From NCBI RefSeq assembly GCF_022346545.1, contig NZ_JAKRNU010000008.1:62001-126000 (forward strand): DNA of 64,000 nucleotides. The letters run 5' to 3'. Numbering within the stretch: the first letter of the stretch is position 1; every line of letters begins with the position of its first letter. This document shows positions 44,187-56,567 of the stretch, one piece after another. The DNA is from Sporosarcina sp. ACRSM. GTDB taxonomy: Bacteria > Bacillota > Bacilli > Bacillales_A > Planococcaceae. The notes beneath the pieces are model-generated. The model had not been told where the DNA came from, ran no database searches, and worked only from the letters and a program-made list of their open reading frames with translations. Both the position numbers and the translations under genes were made by a program.

Positions 44187-46360
44187 CGATTCATATCATA
44201 TAATTTAATCGCCATCATTAGATTAAAGCGTGTTTCGGAATCATTCAAATCCACATCAAGTAAACTTTCAATTTTCTCCAAACGGTAAATCAATGAACTC
44301 CGATGGATGAATAGTTCTTCGGACGTACCTTTGGCATTACCATTATTCCGCAAGTACACACTTAACGTATGAAACAAGTCAATATTCTTTTCTTCAGAGT
44401 ATGAGAGTAAAGCACCCAGTTGATTTTCCATAAAGATATTGACAACCGGATGATGCAAATGATGTAAAAGCGTATAGGAGCCCAATTCTTCAAACAGGGC
44501 GTACCCCTTTGTCTGAAATCGATTTTTCACGACATTCAATACTTGCAGGGATTGTTCATAGCTACTATAGTATTTTTTCAATTCTTCTACTCGACTACCG
44601 ATACCTAAATATACTTCACAATCAATTGTACTTTTTGAAACGGCCAACTGAATTTTTTTATAAAATTCTGCCCAAAATTGATGACGTTTATTGATTTCCT
44701 TAACCGGGACGATGAACAAATATTGTTCATTAAAAGTAGCTGTCATAACGCCTTGCCAGCTCATTATAACTTCGTCTGTAATATAATCCCATACGATTGA
44801 TTTTTTCGATTTTTGTTCTAATAAATTCAAGCCTTCCACTTCAGATTCGTTCAAATTGATTGATAAATTTGCAACACGATGTGGTTGATAAATATTCCAT
44901 TGGAATAGATTCGCATATTGTAAAATGCTTTGTTCATCCTCAATCGTTTCGACCAATAGCTTACTCATTAAGGTGTCTTTCGCTTGTTCATTGGCATCTA
45001 AAACAAGTTTTTGTTTGATAAATTGGATTGAACAAATATTCCGTGCCAATTCCACCGTCAAACGATCAAACTCATCAATCTGCGCTTCATCAATACGCAA
45101 CGCTAAATAGCCTAGCAATGCATTCACGCCATTGACCGGCCACACGGAAAAAGGACGTTCCTCTTCTTCGAACACTTTAAAAATCCTTGTCGCAATTCGA
45201 TTTTGTTCTGCTTCCACCATGAATCTTTCAATCATTTCATGATCACTTTCCTCTAATTTGTAGGAGAGCGGCCGAAAAAAACGATCTAATAATATGACAG
45301 AACACGCATACATTTCACTAAGCATCTCGGTGACACCATGAAAATCATCGTGGACAACCGTTTCTTTTACAAGTGCCTGTTGGTAATCGAGGAGAAGCTG
45401 TAAACGTTCCCGATGATCTTTCTCCGCATTGTACAATTGAGCATTTTTCAACAAAACTGCAATATGTTCGCTCAACAATTTCAACAAGTTGACATCATCT
45501 TCTGAAAATAAAAGTCCTGAATTTTTATCTTCAATATGCAATACCCCGATTGTCTTCAAATCTATAACAATCGGGATGGTCAATTGCCGCCCTCCCGCTT
45601 GCTCAAGATAGGAAAAGTACTCGATCAGTGCATTATTATGATTCAAGTAGACTTTTGGCACATATGCCACTGCACCGAAAACGGGCTTCTGCAATTCGAA
45701 ACAACTGTCCTTTTCATTGTATAGATAGATGCAGGCAGATGCTGCATTTGTCCCTTTTGCAGCCCTTGAAGTAAATTCACTAATATTCCCTTCCAGCGTC
45801 CGGTCAATGGATAAGTTTCGACTAATCCATTCGATACCTTCAATCTTTTTAGATTGCTGATCTTTTCGCCTAGCTAAAGAAATGGCGACCGCCACGTCCT
45901 TTCCAAACTCATCGAAGATTCGGTCCATTTCAAGTAAAGGAACATAGGTGAAAAAACCAATGATGCAATAGCCCAAACCTTTCACATCATCCATTAAAGG
46001 CACCGTAAACCAAGTTTTAACGCCCGATGCTTTTAATTTTTCGGTCATTTCACAGTCTTCGAGTTTTTCAGTTTCATTATTATGTAAACTTTGGATTAAT
46101 AATAAAGGCGAGCATTTTTGAATCGACAAAGGAAAGATTTTTTTCACATTGTCCATATGACCTGTCCGTGTTTTCAGTATAAATTGTTCTTGCTCTTCCA
46201 AAACAACTCCAACAAAATCACAGTAAAATTTCGATTTGAAGGAGTCGATTAAAAATTGGATCGCTTCCTCTTCCGTATCCATTTTTATCAACTGTCTTGA
46301 AGTCATCCGCAAATGGTTCTCTAATCTTTGAATGATTTTTTCTTGCTTTAAATGAGACAT
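44171..46360 (-). CDS. GAF-domain PucR/CdaR-type transcriptional regulator
   Basis: A 729-residue regulator. Two GAF-like sensory domains lie at roughly residues 10-160 and 190-315, then a GGDEF-like CdaR middle region, and the PucR-type helix-turn-helix at the end (GTSEELFIHRSSLIYRLEKIESLL). Such proteins sense small molecules and activate catabolic genes. The CoA ligase/thioesterase pair downstream is the nearest target. The strong terminator at its end separates the transcripts. The effector is unknown. Confidence 0.84.
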   Translation of the reverse strand: MSHLKQEKIIQRLENHLRMTSRQLIKMDTEEEAIQFLIDSFKSKFYCDFVGVVLEEQEQFILKTRTGHMDNVKKIFPLSIQKCSPLLLIQSLHNNETEKLEDCEMTEKLKASGVKTWFTVPLMDDVKGLGYCIIGFFTYVPLLEMDRIFDEFGKDVAVAISLARRKDQQSKKIEGIEWISRNLSIDRTLEGNISEFTSRAAKGTNAASACIYLYNEKDSCFELQKPVFGAVAYVPKVYLNHNNALIEYFSYLEQAGGRQLTIPIVIDLKTIGVLHIEDKNSGLLFSEDDVNLLKLLSEHIAVLLKNAQLYNAEKDHRERLQLLLDYQQALVKETVVHDDFHGVTEMLSEMYACSVILLDRFFRPLSYKLEESDHEMIERFMVEAEQNRIATRIFKVFEEEERPFSVWPVNGVNALLGYLALRIDEAQIDEFDRLTVELARNICSIQFIKQKLVLDANEQAKDTLMSKLLVETIEDEQSILQYANLFQWNIYQPHRVANLSINLNESEVEGLNLLEQKSKKSIVWDYITDEVIMSWQGVMTATFNEQYLFIVPVKEINKRHQFWAEFYKKIQLAVSKSTIDCEVYLGIGSRVEELKKYYSSYEQSLQVLNVVKNRFQTKGYALFEELGSYTLLHHLHHPVVNIFMENQLGALLSYSEEKNIDLFHTLSVYLRNNGNAKGTSEELFIHRSSLIYRLEKIESLLDVDLNDSETRFNLMMAIKLYDMNRQAYS

Positions 46361-46400
46361 TTATCTATCCCTCTCGATCTGTTGTCAGTTTGCTAACTGA

Positions 46401-46437
46401 AAAAACGGACTTCCTAAACAATTGTGGAGTCCGTTTT
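46401..46437 (-). terminator. Terminator of the mutAB-meaB operon
   Basis: AAAACGGACT and AGTCCGTTTT form a stem 13 nt after the meaB stop, with a T-run on the minus strand. Confidence 0.7.
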
Positions 46438-46449
46438 ATGGAATGCCAA

Positions 46450-47525
46450 TTAGTTAAACAACCGGTCTACCGCATGCGTAACTGTGAGTGTTCCTTCAAG
46501 CAAGCCCTTTTCGAGTTCCGCGACGGCTTCTTTCTTTCCTGGCTCTGCAAAAAATGCATCAATAAGCCGATCATTGATCATGGAGCGGAACCAATCTTTT
46601 GTTTGGGATTGCCGCCGCCCTTCCCAATGACCAGTCCTTTCCATTGTTTCTTTGAACGTCAAAATCGTTTTCCACACTTCGTCAAGTCCGGTCTGTTGGA
46701 GCGATGAAACTGGTAAGGCTGTCGACGTCCATCCAGGTGATGCGGGTTGCAGGAAGTGCAGTAGCTGACGATATTCCTTAACCGTCTTTTTGGCAAGTCT
46801 CAAGTTGTCCCCATCCGCCTTATGAACGACGATCCCGTCTGCCAGCTCCATGATCCCTTTTTTCATCCCCTGCAATTCATCCCCCGCACCGGTCAAGACG
46901 AGTAACATGAAATAATCGACCATGCCGCGGACGACGGTTTCACTTTGCCCGACGCCGACCGTTTCAATCAAGATCACATCATATCCAGCGGCTTCACAAA
47001 GCAGCATCGTTTCCCGCGATTTTTTATGAACGCCTCCAAGCGTCCCCGCAGAAGGTGAAGGCCGAATGAAAGCATTTGGATGCCTTGCCAGTTCTTCCAT
47101 CCGGGTTTTGTCACCTAGGATGCTCCCGCCAGTAACGGTAGAACTCGGATCAATCGCAAGAACTGCTACTTTATGGCCTGCATTGGCGAGCATCAAGCCA
47201 AACGCCTCAATAAAAGTACTTTTTCCTGCTCCAGGCACGCCTGTAATACCAATGCGAATACTGTTTCCCGTTTTAGGCAGTACATTGAGCAATAATTGTT
47301 GTCCTGCTTCTTTATCTTGCGAAGTAATGCTTTCAAGCAGGGTTATCCCTTTTGCCAAATGGAGACGGGACCCTCGTAAAATCTTCTCCGTCAATTCCTC
47401 CACCGAAACGAATCGTTCTTTTTTCACAAAGCGCTTCCGTCTGGCGGCGGACATGCCGTCATGTGATGAAGCGATGCCGGCCATCACGTGCAGCGCACTG
47501 TCGTCGTCTAAACGGTTATATTCTT

Positions 47526-47529
<4 letters not shown>
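46450..47529 (-). CDS. meaB: Methylmalonyl-CoA mutase-associated GTPase MeaB
   Basis: A 359-residue G3E-family GTPase (also called ArgK) that protects and reloads the B12 enzyme. It has Walker [10 protein letters not shown], the switch regions DPSS and ETVGVGQSE, and the base-specifying motif VHKADGDN. The GTG start overlaps the mutB stop by 4 nt (GTGA). The gene order mutA-mutB-meaB is standard. Confidence 0.93.
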
Positions 47530-49677
<2,148 letters not shown>

Positions 49678-49685
<8 letters not shown>

Positions 49686-51354
49686 CTTGACTATCCCCTT
49701 TCCATTGGCTATAGATGTCAAACAGCTTTTCTACTTTGTCTTGACCAACGAATAGAAAACCATGTAAACCTAAATCAAGCCATTGTTGGGCTAGCTCCGT
49801 ATCATATTTCCCTGCCGCCTCCAAAATGACCGAATCAGGAAGTTTCCCCAATAATTGCGGAATTATGGATTCCATCTCCGTCGGTGAAGCACAAACAATT
49901 GCATAGTCCGGCCTTTCCTGCTGGAGCCAATCGATTGCGTCTTGTGCTTCTTGAAAAGCTGGACTCAATTCGGAACGGATGCCTCCGATCGCCAAAAACC
50001 CTCCTACGAAATCAGCGCGGGGTTTAAAGTCTTTCACACTGCCAAACGTCACTAATACCGTTCTAGGCTGTCCTTCTTCAAATTTTGATCGGATCTTTTC
50101 GAATGGCTCGGCAAGCCGCCCTCCCGTAAGAGCCACATCCCCATTTGTTAACTCTGTGGCTGTCAAATCTGCATACACATTAGTTCCAATCAATGACTTC
50201 TTCCCTTTTGCCACGTCCGAACGCCGTTGTTTCAGAAGGTCTTCGAGACGTGAGCTGTTCATAAAGGCTTCATAACCGCCATCCGCCTCGATTTCTATAA
50301 ACATTGCCCATGCATTTTCGACAAGCTTGGATGTGATCGTTTCGATAAAATAAGAACCGCCTGAAGGATCCAGCACTTTATCGACATGGGTTTCCTCTTT
50401 AATGACAAGCTGAAGATTGCGCGCAAATCTGATGGAAGCATCTGTCGGCCCCGTCAATACATCATGGGGATGTACCGTGATGACGTCGGCCCCCCCCAGA
50501 ACCGCCGAAAAAGCTTCGTTGCCTGCGCGCAATAAGTTGACATAAGGATCCAACTTCGAATAGGAGCGTAGGGATGTCGTCGCAAGTATCGGGATATTCG
50601 GTGTTTGCCTCATGCCATAGGCCGTTCCGAATGCTTGCCATAGAATGCGAAATGCACGGAACTTAGCAATTTCCATGAAAAAATGCGTATCCACCGCAAA
50701 ATGAACAAAGAAATCATTTGCGAAATCGGAAAAGTTCTCCTTGCCTTCAGCATACTGGGCGGCTTGTACAAGCGTTAAGGCAAGCTCTGTAACAGCATCT
50801 GCCCCTTTGTGATGAGCATACCCACTATCCGCACCAATCGTCCGAACCTGCAAGAAGCCGTCCGGAATGATCCAGTCAGGAACAAAGATCATCCCTTTCA
50901 CCGTCGAACGCATCGCTTCTGGGATTAATGAAAACGCATTCAAAATTGGATCCTGTTTTGTTGTGTTTCGAATAAAAAATGGATAGGATACCATCAGCTG
51001 TGCCAGTTCCTCCAGCGATGACTGGTTCCAATCAAGTTGCTGTGTACCATCATATAAGATCGCTTCATTGCCACGCTTTAGGGAAGCTTTCACTTTTCCG
51101 ATAAATTGTTGACCGTCTTGCGCAAACGTTTGCTGAGCGACGATCCATCCTGTCTCCTTGCTGATTGCTCGATGTTTTTGCGCACGGGATTCAACATCCT
51201 CTAGCGTATAGAGCGGGTGTAGTTCGATGCCCTCTATCGTCTTAGTCAACAGCGTTTCAAAAGGCTTCCCCTTCAACGTTTTGGTTGCCGCTTCTCTCCA
51301 TTGGGTAGCATCCGCTTTGTCAAACATCGCTGTTTTCATTGTATGTACTGACAT
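49678..51354 (-). CDS. mutA: Methylmalonyl-CoA mutase, small subunit
   Basis: A 558-residue non-catalytic partner of MutB. It is related to the large subunit throughout ([29 protein letters not shown]) but lacks the DxHxxG cobalamin motif in its degenerate C-terminal domain, as expected for the heterodimeric type. The ATG at 51354 follows AAAGGGGATGGGA. Repeat copy D lies in its upstream region. Confidence 0.92.
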
Positions 51355-51495
51355 ATCATTCCCATCCCCTTTCCCTTCGAAAACATCCATCTAGTTTAAT
51401 TTTACCTGACAAATGGTTTTGTTGGAAGTGTTAGTATGAAAACTCACCTAATTCGAACAAAAGTGCTATTTACCTTTATTCTATAAAGCTTGTCT

Positions 51496-51530
51496 ATTGA
51501 AAGCGAACCATCAGCTACAGAAGTCGCTAC
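51496..51530. repeat. Partial hairpin repeat, copy D
   Basis: TGAAAGCGAACCATCAGCTACAGAAGTCG nearly repeats the start of copy B (29820-29848). On the minus strand AAGTAGCGACTTCTG resembles the AAGTAG end of copies A and C. Only the terminal module is present. Confidence 0.5.
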
Positions 51531-51536
51531 TTGATG

Positions 51537-51568
51537 AAAAAGCCCGGACTTGGGCAGTCCGGGCTTTT
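51537..51568 (-). terminator. Terminator of the bkd operon
   Basis: AAAAGCCCGGACT and AGTCCGGGCTTTTT form a strong GC stem with a T-run on the minus strand, directly after the bkdB stop. Confidence 0.8.
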
Positions 51569-51580
51569 GAACGTCATCCA

Positions 51581-52879
51581 TCAGTAAACCGATGTATTGT
51601 CGGCTGATATGTTTTCTAGAATTTCTTTCACACGTGCAAGGAATCGACCGCCGTCAAGCCCGTCAAGTACACGATGGTCAATCGATAAGCACAGGTTTAC
51701 CATATCACGTGCAGCAATCATACCACCCGCCATGATAACAGGGCGTTTGACAATCGACTCCACTTGAAGGATTCCTGCTTGTGGGTGATTAATGATCCCC
51801 ATCGATTGAACGGAGCCGAATGCGCCGGTATTATTTACCGTGAATGTACCGCCTTTCATCTCGGATGCATTCAACTTACCTGAACGCACTTTAGTCGCCA
51901 GTTCCTGCACTTCACGCCCAATTCCTTTGATTGTTTTTTCATCAGCATGGCGGATGACGGGAACGTAAAGAGCATCCTCCGCCGCGACCGCAATAGAAAT
52001 ATGGATGTCTTTTTTCTGGATAATCTTGTCTCCAGCCCACATCGAATTCATCATCGGAAATTCTTTCAATGCTTGGGAAACCGCTTTTATAAAGAAAGCG
52101 AAGTAAGTTAAATTGAAGCCTTCCTTCTTTTTGAAGTCGTCTTTCAATGCGTCACGGTATTGAACAAGATTCGTCACATCGACTTCAATCATCATCCAAG
52201 CATGAGGTACCTCGTGTTTAGAACGCAACATATTGCTGGCGATCGCACGGCGTACCCCTGTTATCGGAATCTCAATATCTCCCACTGCTACAGGCACATC
52301 GACAGCCTTAACTGGCTTCGTGGGAGATGATGCTGAATCTATAGGCACTCGTGGGGCTGATGCAGACGGGGTCGGTGTAGAAGGAATATTCCCACTCTCA
52401 ATCAACGCCAACAAGTCTTTCCGTGTAATTCGTCCGCCCGCACCCGAACCTTCCACAAGTGTCAAATCGATGCCATTGTCCTGTGCCAACCGCAGAACTG
52501 CCGGAGAGTAGCGCCCCGCCGCTTTTCCTTTTTGGCGGTTTGCTGTGTCGGACTGTGTTTGAACATCTGCTGTCGATATTGCATTGGCAGGTTCTTCCTG
52601 TGCAGGTGCTATTGCGACTGGCGTTGCCTCGTTTTGGCCTTCCGTTTCAATCGTACAGACGGTCTCTCCGACAGCAAGCGTTTCCCCTTCCCGTGCAATC
52701 AGTTCTTTGATTGTCCCGGTAAAAGAAGAAGGAATCTCCGCCGTCACTTTATCCGTGTTCACTTCTGCAAGCGGATCATATTTGTTCACCGTATCGCCCG
52801 GTTTGACTAGCCATTTCTCTATCGTGCCTTCTGTCACACTTTCCCCGAGTTGCGGCATGCTAATATTTTCAATTGCCAA
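51581..52879 (-). CDS. bkdB: Branched-chain 2-oxo acid dehydrogenase E2 (lipoamide acyltransferase)
   Basis: A 432-residue E2. The N-terminal lipoyl domain has the lysine in VNTDKVTAEIP, a Pro/Ala/Thr-rich linker follows, then the peripheral subunit-binding domain (YSPAVLRLAQDNGIDLTLVEGSGAGGRITRKD region), and the catalytic core with HRVLDGLDGG. It transfers branched acyl groups to CoA. The start is TTG with GGAGGTAAA upstream, 25 nt after bkdAB. It is the last gene of the operon. Confidence 0.94.
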   Translation of the reverse strand: MAIENISMPQLGESVTEGTIEKWLVKPGDTVNKYDPLAEVNTDKVTAEIPSSFTGTIKELIAREGETLAVGETVCTIETEGQNEATPVAIAPAQEEPANAISTADVQTQSDTANRQKGKAAGRYSPAVLRLAQDNGIDLTLVEGSGAGGRITRKDLLALIESGNIPSTPTPSASAPRVPIDSASSPTKPVKAVDVPVAVGDIEIPITGVRRAIASNMLRSKHEVPHAWMMIEVDVTNLVQYRDALKDDFKKKEGFNLTYFAFFIKAVSQALKEFPMMNSMWAGDKIIQKKDIHISIAVAAEDALYVPVIRHADEKTIKGIGREVQELATKVRSGKLNASEMKGGTFTVNNTGAFGSVQSMGIINHPQAGILQVESIVKRPVIMAGGMIAARDMVNLCLSIDHRVLDGLDGGRFLARVKEILENISADNTSVY

Positions 52880-52904
52880 TTATTTTACCTCCTTTCCAGT
52901 TCAG

Positions 52905-53888
52905 TTAAAACTCAGCGAGTTCACGTGCCGCTTTCTCGACTTTGTCCGGATTGACCATGAAAAACTTCTCCAACGTCGGTGCATATGGCATGGCAGGTAC
53001 ATCAGGTCCTGCTAAACGTTTTATCGGAGCATCGAGTTCAAACAAGCAATTTTCGGCAATGATGGCCGCTACTTCTCCCAAAATGCTTCCTTCTTGATTA
53101 TCTTCCGTCACTAACAAAACTTTCCCCGTCTTGGAAGCCGCTTCGATAATCGCATTCTTATCAAGCGGATAAATCGTCCGCAAGTCAAGAATATGAGTAG
53201 ATATGCCATCCTGGGCAAGACGTTCGGCCGCTTGAAGTGCAAAATGGACACAAAGACCATATGTGATAATCGTGATATCATCGCCAACGCGCTTCACATC
53301 CGCTTTTCCGATCGGCAAGACATAATCTTCATTCGGCACTTCACCTTTGATGAGACGATAAGCCCGCTTATGTTCAAAGAACAATACCGGATCTTCATCA
53401 CGTATTGCCGCCTTCAATAATCCTTTTGCGTCATATGGTGTCGATGGAATGACAACTTTCAAACCGGGTGTACTCGCGAACATCGATTCCACGGATTGCG
53501 AATGATAAAGAGCACCATGAATCCCGCCTCCAAATGGTGCACGAATGACGATCGGACAAGACCAGTCATTATTGGAACGATAGCGTATCTTAGCCGCTTC
53601 TGAAACGATTTGATTGACAGCAGGCATGATGAAATCTGCAAATTGCATTTCTGCAATTGGACGCAGTCCATACATCGCCGCTCCGATTCCCACACCTGCG
53701 ATGGCAGATTCAGCGAGTGGCGTATCGAGCGCCCGGTATTCACCAAACTGCTCGTAAAGACCGGTCGTCGCTTTGAAAACGCCACCTTTAAGGCCGACAT
53801 CTTCCCCTAGCACGAAAACACGATCGTCCCGCTCCATTTCTTCCCTCATCGCCATTGTAATCGCATCGATATAAGAAATGACTGCCAT
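52905..53888 (-). CDS. bkdAB: Branched-chain 2-oxo acid dehydrogenase E1 beta
   Basis: A 327-residue transketolase-like pyrimidine/C-terminal subunit with FVLGEDVGLKGGVFKAT, the activating glutamate in PLAESAIAGVGIGAA, and RLAGPDVPAMPYAPTLE. It overlaps bkdAA by one base (TAATG) with GGGGGG upstream. Confidence 0.94.
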   Translation of the reverse strand: MAVISYIDAITMAMREEMERDDRVFVLGEDVGLKGGVFKATTGLYEQFGEYRALDTPLAESAIAGVGIGAAMYGLRPIAEMQFADFIMPAVNQIVSEAAKIRYRSNNDWSCPIVIRAPFGGGIHGALYHSQSVESMFASTPGLKVVIPSTPYDAKGLLKAAIRDEDPVLFFEHKRAYRLIKGEVPNEDYVLPIGKADVKRVGDDITIITYGLCVHFALQAAERLAQDGISTHILDLRTIYPLDKNAIIEAASKTGKVLLVTEDNQEGSILGEVAAIIAENCLFELDAPIKRLAGPDVPAMPYAPTLEKFFMVNPDKVEKAARELAEF

Positions 53889-54895
53889 TATTCGTTCCCC
53901 CCATCTTCAGCATAGACATAGCGCAGCGCAGATTCCGGTTCGGCATAGGGCGCATTTTCAGCGTAATCTGTCGCTTCATCCACTTCTTTCATAATACGTT
54001 CTTCTAGTTCTCTTTCCATTTCCTCTGTTAATACCCCGACTTCTTTTAAATAAGTGGAAAACTTCGGAAGCGGATCCATTTTCTTTTCGCTTTCCAATTC
54101 ATCCGCATCCCGGTACAGGCGGTGATCATCATCCGATGAATGCGCGGTCAAACGGTAACAAATCGTCTCTATGAGGCTCGGTCCTTCTCCCCGTCTTGCA
54201 CGATCTGCCGCTTCTTTCACGACTTTATATACTTCAAGTGGATCGGTCCCGTCCACTGTAACCCCCGGCATACCATAACCGATAGCACGATCGGAAACCT
54301 TTTCACAAGCAAGTTGTTTTTCGACCGGTACCGAAATGGCATATTTATTGTTTTCGACCATTACAACCGTCGGTAATTTGTGGACGCCTGCGAAATTCAT
54401 GCCCTCATGGAAATCACCTTGGTTGGATGATCCTTCACCAAGTGTCACGAAGGTGATGAAATCCTCTTTTTTCATCTTCGCGGCAAGTGCTACACCGACG
54501 GCATGAGGTAATTGGGTCGTAACCGGAGAGGATCCTGTTAAGATCCGATTTTCCCGCTTGCCGAAATGTCCGGGCATCTGACGGCCACCCGAGTTTGGAT
54601 CTTCCGCTTTCGCAAAGACGGAAAGCATCAATTCCTTCGGAGTGAGTCCAAATTGCAACACAACCGCCATGTCGCGATAGTAAGGCGCAATCCAATCTTT
54701 CTCTTTGTCCAGGGCATAGGCTGCACCCGCTTGCGCCGCTTCTTGTCCTTGGCAGGAGACGACAAAAGGCACCTTCCCTGCACGGTTTAATAGCCACATC
54801 CGTTCATCGATCCGACGAGCCATCAACATCGTTTCATAAATATTCAATACATCTTCGCTTGTCAATCCTAGCGCTTCATGACGATTCTTAGTCAT
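53888..54895 (-). CDS. bkdAA: Branched-chain 2-oxo acid dehydrogenase E1 alpha
   Basis: A 335-residue ThDP-binding subunit. The ThDP motif reads LGEGSSNQGDFHEGMNFA with VENNKYAISVP, and the phosphorylation-loop region YRLTAHSSDDD is present. The ATG has AAGGGGGA upstream, 18 nt after lpdV. It decarboxylates the 2-oxo acids of leucine, valine and isoleucine. Confidence 0.94.
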   Translation of the reverse strand: MTKNRHEALGLTSEDVLNIYETMLMARRIDERMWLLNRAGKVPFVVSCQGQEAAQAGAAYALDKEKDWIAPYYRDMAVVLQFGLTPKELMLSVFAKAEDPNSGGRQMPGHFGKRENRILTGSSPVTTQLPHAVGVALAAKMKKEDFITFVTLGEGSSNQGDFHEGMNFAGVHKLPTVVMVENNKYAISVPVEKQLACEKVSDRAIGYGMPGVTVDGTDPLEVYKVVKEAADRARRGEGPSLIETICYRLTAHSSDDDHRLYRDADELESEKKMDPLPKFSTYLKEVGVLTEEMERELEERIMKEVDEATDYAENAPYAEPESALRYVYAEDGGNE

Positions 54896-54913
54896 CTCTA
54901 TAGTCCCCCTTTT

Positions 54914-56341
54914 TCACATATGGATTGCTTTGCCATCAATAGCTAAAGCAGCTTCCCCTATTACTTCTGAAAGGGATGGATGCGGATGGATTGTGCCCGC
55001 CACTTCCCATGGTGTTGCGTTGAGTACCATGGCAATCCCCGCCTCTGAAATTAAATCAGTGACTTGTGCACCAATCATATGGACCCCAAGAATATCTTCA
55101 GTTTGCCGGTCAGCAACGATTTTTACGAAACCGTCCGAGTTGCCATTGACGAGCGCTTTCCCGATTGCACTGAACGGAAACTTCCCGACTTTCACGTCAA
55201 AGCCTTGTTCTTGTGCTTGCTTTTCTGTAAGACCCACGCTTGAAGCTTCGGGACTCGAATAGACGCAACGGGAAATTTTCGTATAGTCTAACGGTTCATT
55301 TTTCAGGCCTGCAATATGTTCGACTGCCGCAATCCCTTCATGCGAGGCAACATGTGCCAATTGCATTCCGCCGATTACATCACCGATCGCATAAATATGC
55401 TGTTCTTTCGTTTGATATGTCGGTCCTGTTTTAAGATAACCATTCTCAATTTCAATTTCTGTATTATCCAGACCGATTCCTTCAATATTTGCTTGGCGGC
55501 CGACCGATACAAGCATTTTTTCCGCAGCGAATTCCTTGTTCACTCCGTCAACTTCTGCTGTTACCGTTACAGACCGATCTGTTTTCATTAGCGTTTCTGG
55601 AAGAACTTTCGTATTGACCGCAAATGTAATACCTTTTTTCGTCAAAAGCTTTTTCATTTCTTTGGATAGGTCTTCATCTTCTGTCGGCAATATCCGATCT
55701 GCATATTCCAACACGGTCACATCGACCCCGAAATCATTCAGCATGGACGCCCATTCGATGCCGATGACTCCGCCACCGACAATGAGGATCGATTGAGGTA
55801 GTGTTTCCATCGATAACGCCCCGTCTGAAGACAGAACTTGCGTTTCATCGATGTCCAATCCTGGTAAAGTACGCGGTCGCGACCCCGTTGCAATGATCAA
55901 GTTTTTTAAGACAAGCATTTCATTTTCAGCACCATTATTCATTTCCACAGAGATGGTGCCCGGCATCGGTGAGAAAATGGATGGACCAAGCATTCTACCG
56001 ATTCCTTCAAACACATCGATTTTTCCTTTTTTCATCAGTGCGGTCACGCCGTTATGCAATTGATTGACAATTTTATCTTTCCGCGCTTGAACACGTCTGA
56101 AATCGACAGTCACTGTTGGTGCATCAACACCGAAATCCGCCATTTTATTTTTCGCCATATCGAATACTTCTGCACTCTTAAGCAGAGCTTTACTCGGAAT
56201 ACATCCTTTGTGCAAGCATGTTCCCCCAAGCTTTCCCTTTTCGACAAGCGCTGTTTTCAATCCTAATTGGGCAGCCCGGATTGCTGCAACATAGCCACCG
56301 GTTCCGCCACCTAATATTACAATATCATATTCTCGTGCCAA
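54914..56341 (-). CDS. lpdV: Dihydrolipoamide dehydrogenase of the Bkd complex
   Basis: A 475-residue flavoprotein with the FAD motif GGGTGGYVAA, the redox disulphide GGTCLHKGCIPSKA, the NAD motif GGGVIGIEWA and the C-terminal HPHPSLSEV with the catalytic histidine. The start is TTG with GGAGG upstream. A short hairpin (CCCGTC/GACGGG-type) and the buk remnant lie just before it. Confidence 0.94.
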   Translation of the reverse strand: MAREYDIVILGGGTGGYVAAIRAAQLGLKTALVEKGKLGGTCLHKGCIPSKALLKSAEVFDMAKNKMADFGVDAPTVTVDFRRVQARKDKIVNQLHNGVTALMKKGKIDVFEGIGRMLGPSIFSPMPGTISVEMNNGAENEMLVLKNLIIATGSRPRTLPGLDIDETQVLSSDGALSMETLPQSILIVGGGVIGIEWASMLNDFGVDVTVLEYADRILPTEDEDLSKEMKKLLTKKGITFAVNTKVLPETLMKTDRSVTVTAEVDGVNKEFAAEKMLVSVGRQANIEGIGLDNTEIEIENGYLKTGPTYQTKEQHIYAIGDVIGGMQLAHVASHEGIAAVEHIAGLKNEPLDYTKISRCVYSSPEASSVGLTEKQAQEQGFDVKVGKFPFSAIGKALVNGNSDGFVKIVADRQTEDILGVHMIGAQVTDLISEAGIAMVLNATPWEVAGTIHPHPSLSEVIGEAALAIDGKAIHM

Positions 56342-56375
56342 TAAATTGGCCTCCTTCCCAACGCCCCGTTAAGAC

Positions 56376-56513
56376 GGGTAATTTTGGCGAGCCTTTTTCC
56401 AGATAGGACGCGGATGGCTCCGTCTGCAAGTGCTTGCATTTCATCATCACCGAGAGGTAGACAATCCATTTCCGAAATCCAATCCACGTTGCCCTGATGG
56501 TTTTCACGAATTC
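56376..56513 (-). pseudogene. buk: Remnant of butyrate kinase (buk), C-terminal scrap
   Basis: Read on the minus strand in the frame of 56487, the DNA encodes VDWISEM followed by LGDDEMQALADGAIRVLSGK. This matches the end of Bacillales butyrate kinases (pattern GEDEMxALAxGAxRVLxGEE). An in-frame TGA stands just upstream, and nothing resembling the ASKHA kinase core precedes it. The position, between bcd and lpdV, is exactly where buk sits in the Bacillus operon. Roughly 320 codons have been deleted. Confidence 0.78.
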
Positions 56514-56567
56514 ATTGCCATATGCCCATCTTCCACTTCTCGGAGCGTTTCAAGGACGGCAGCTTGC

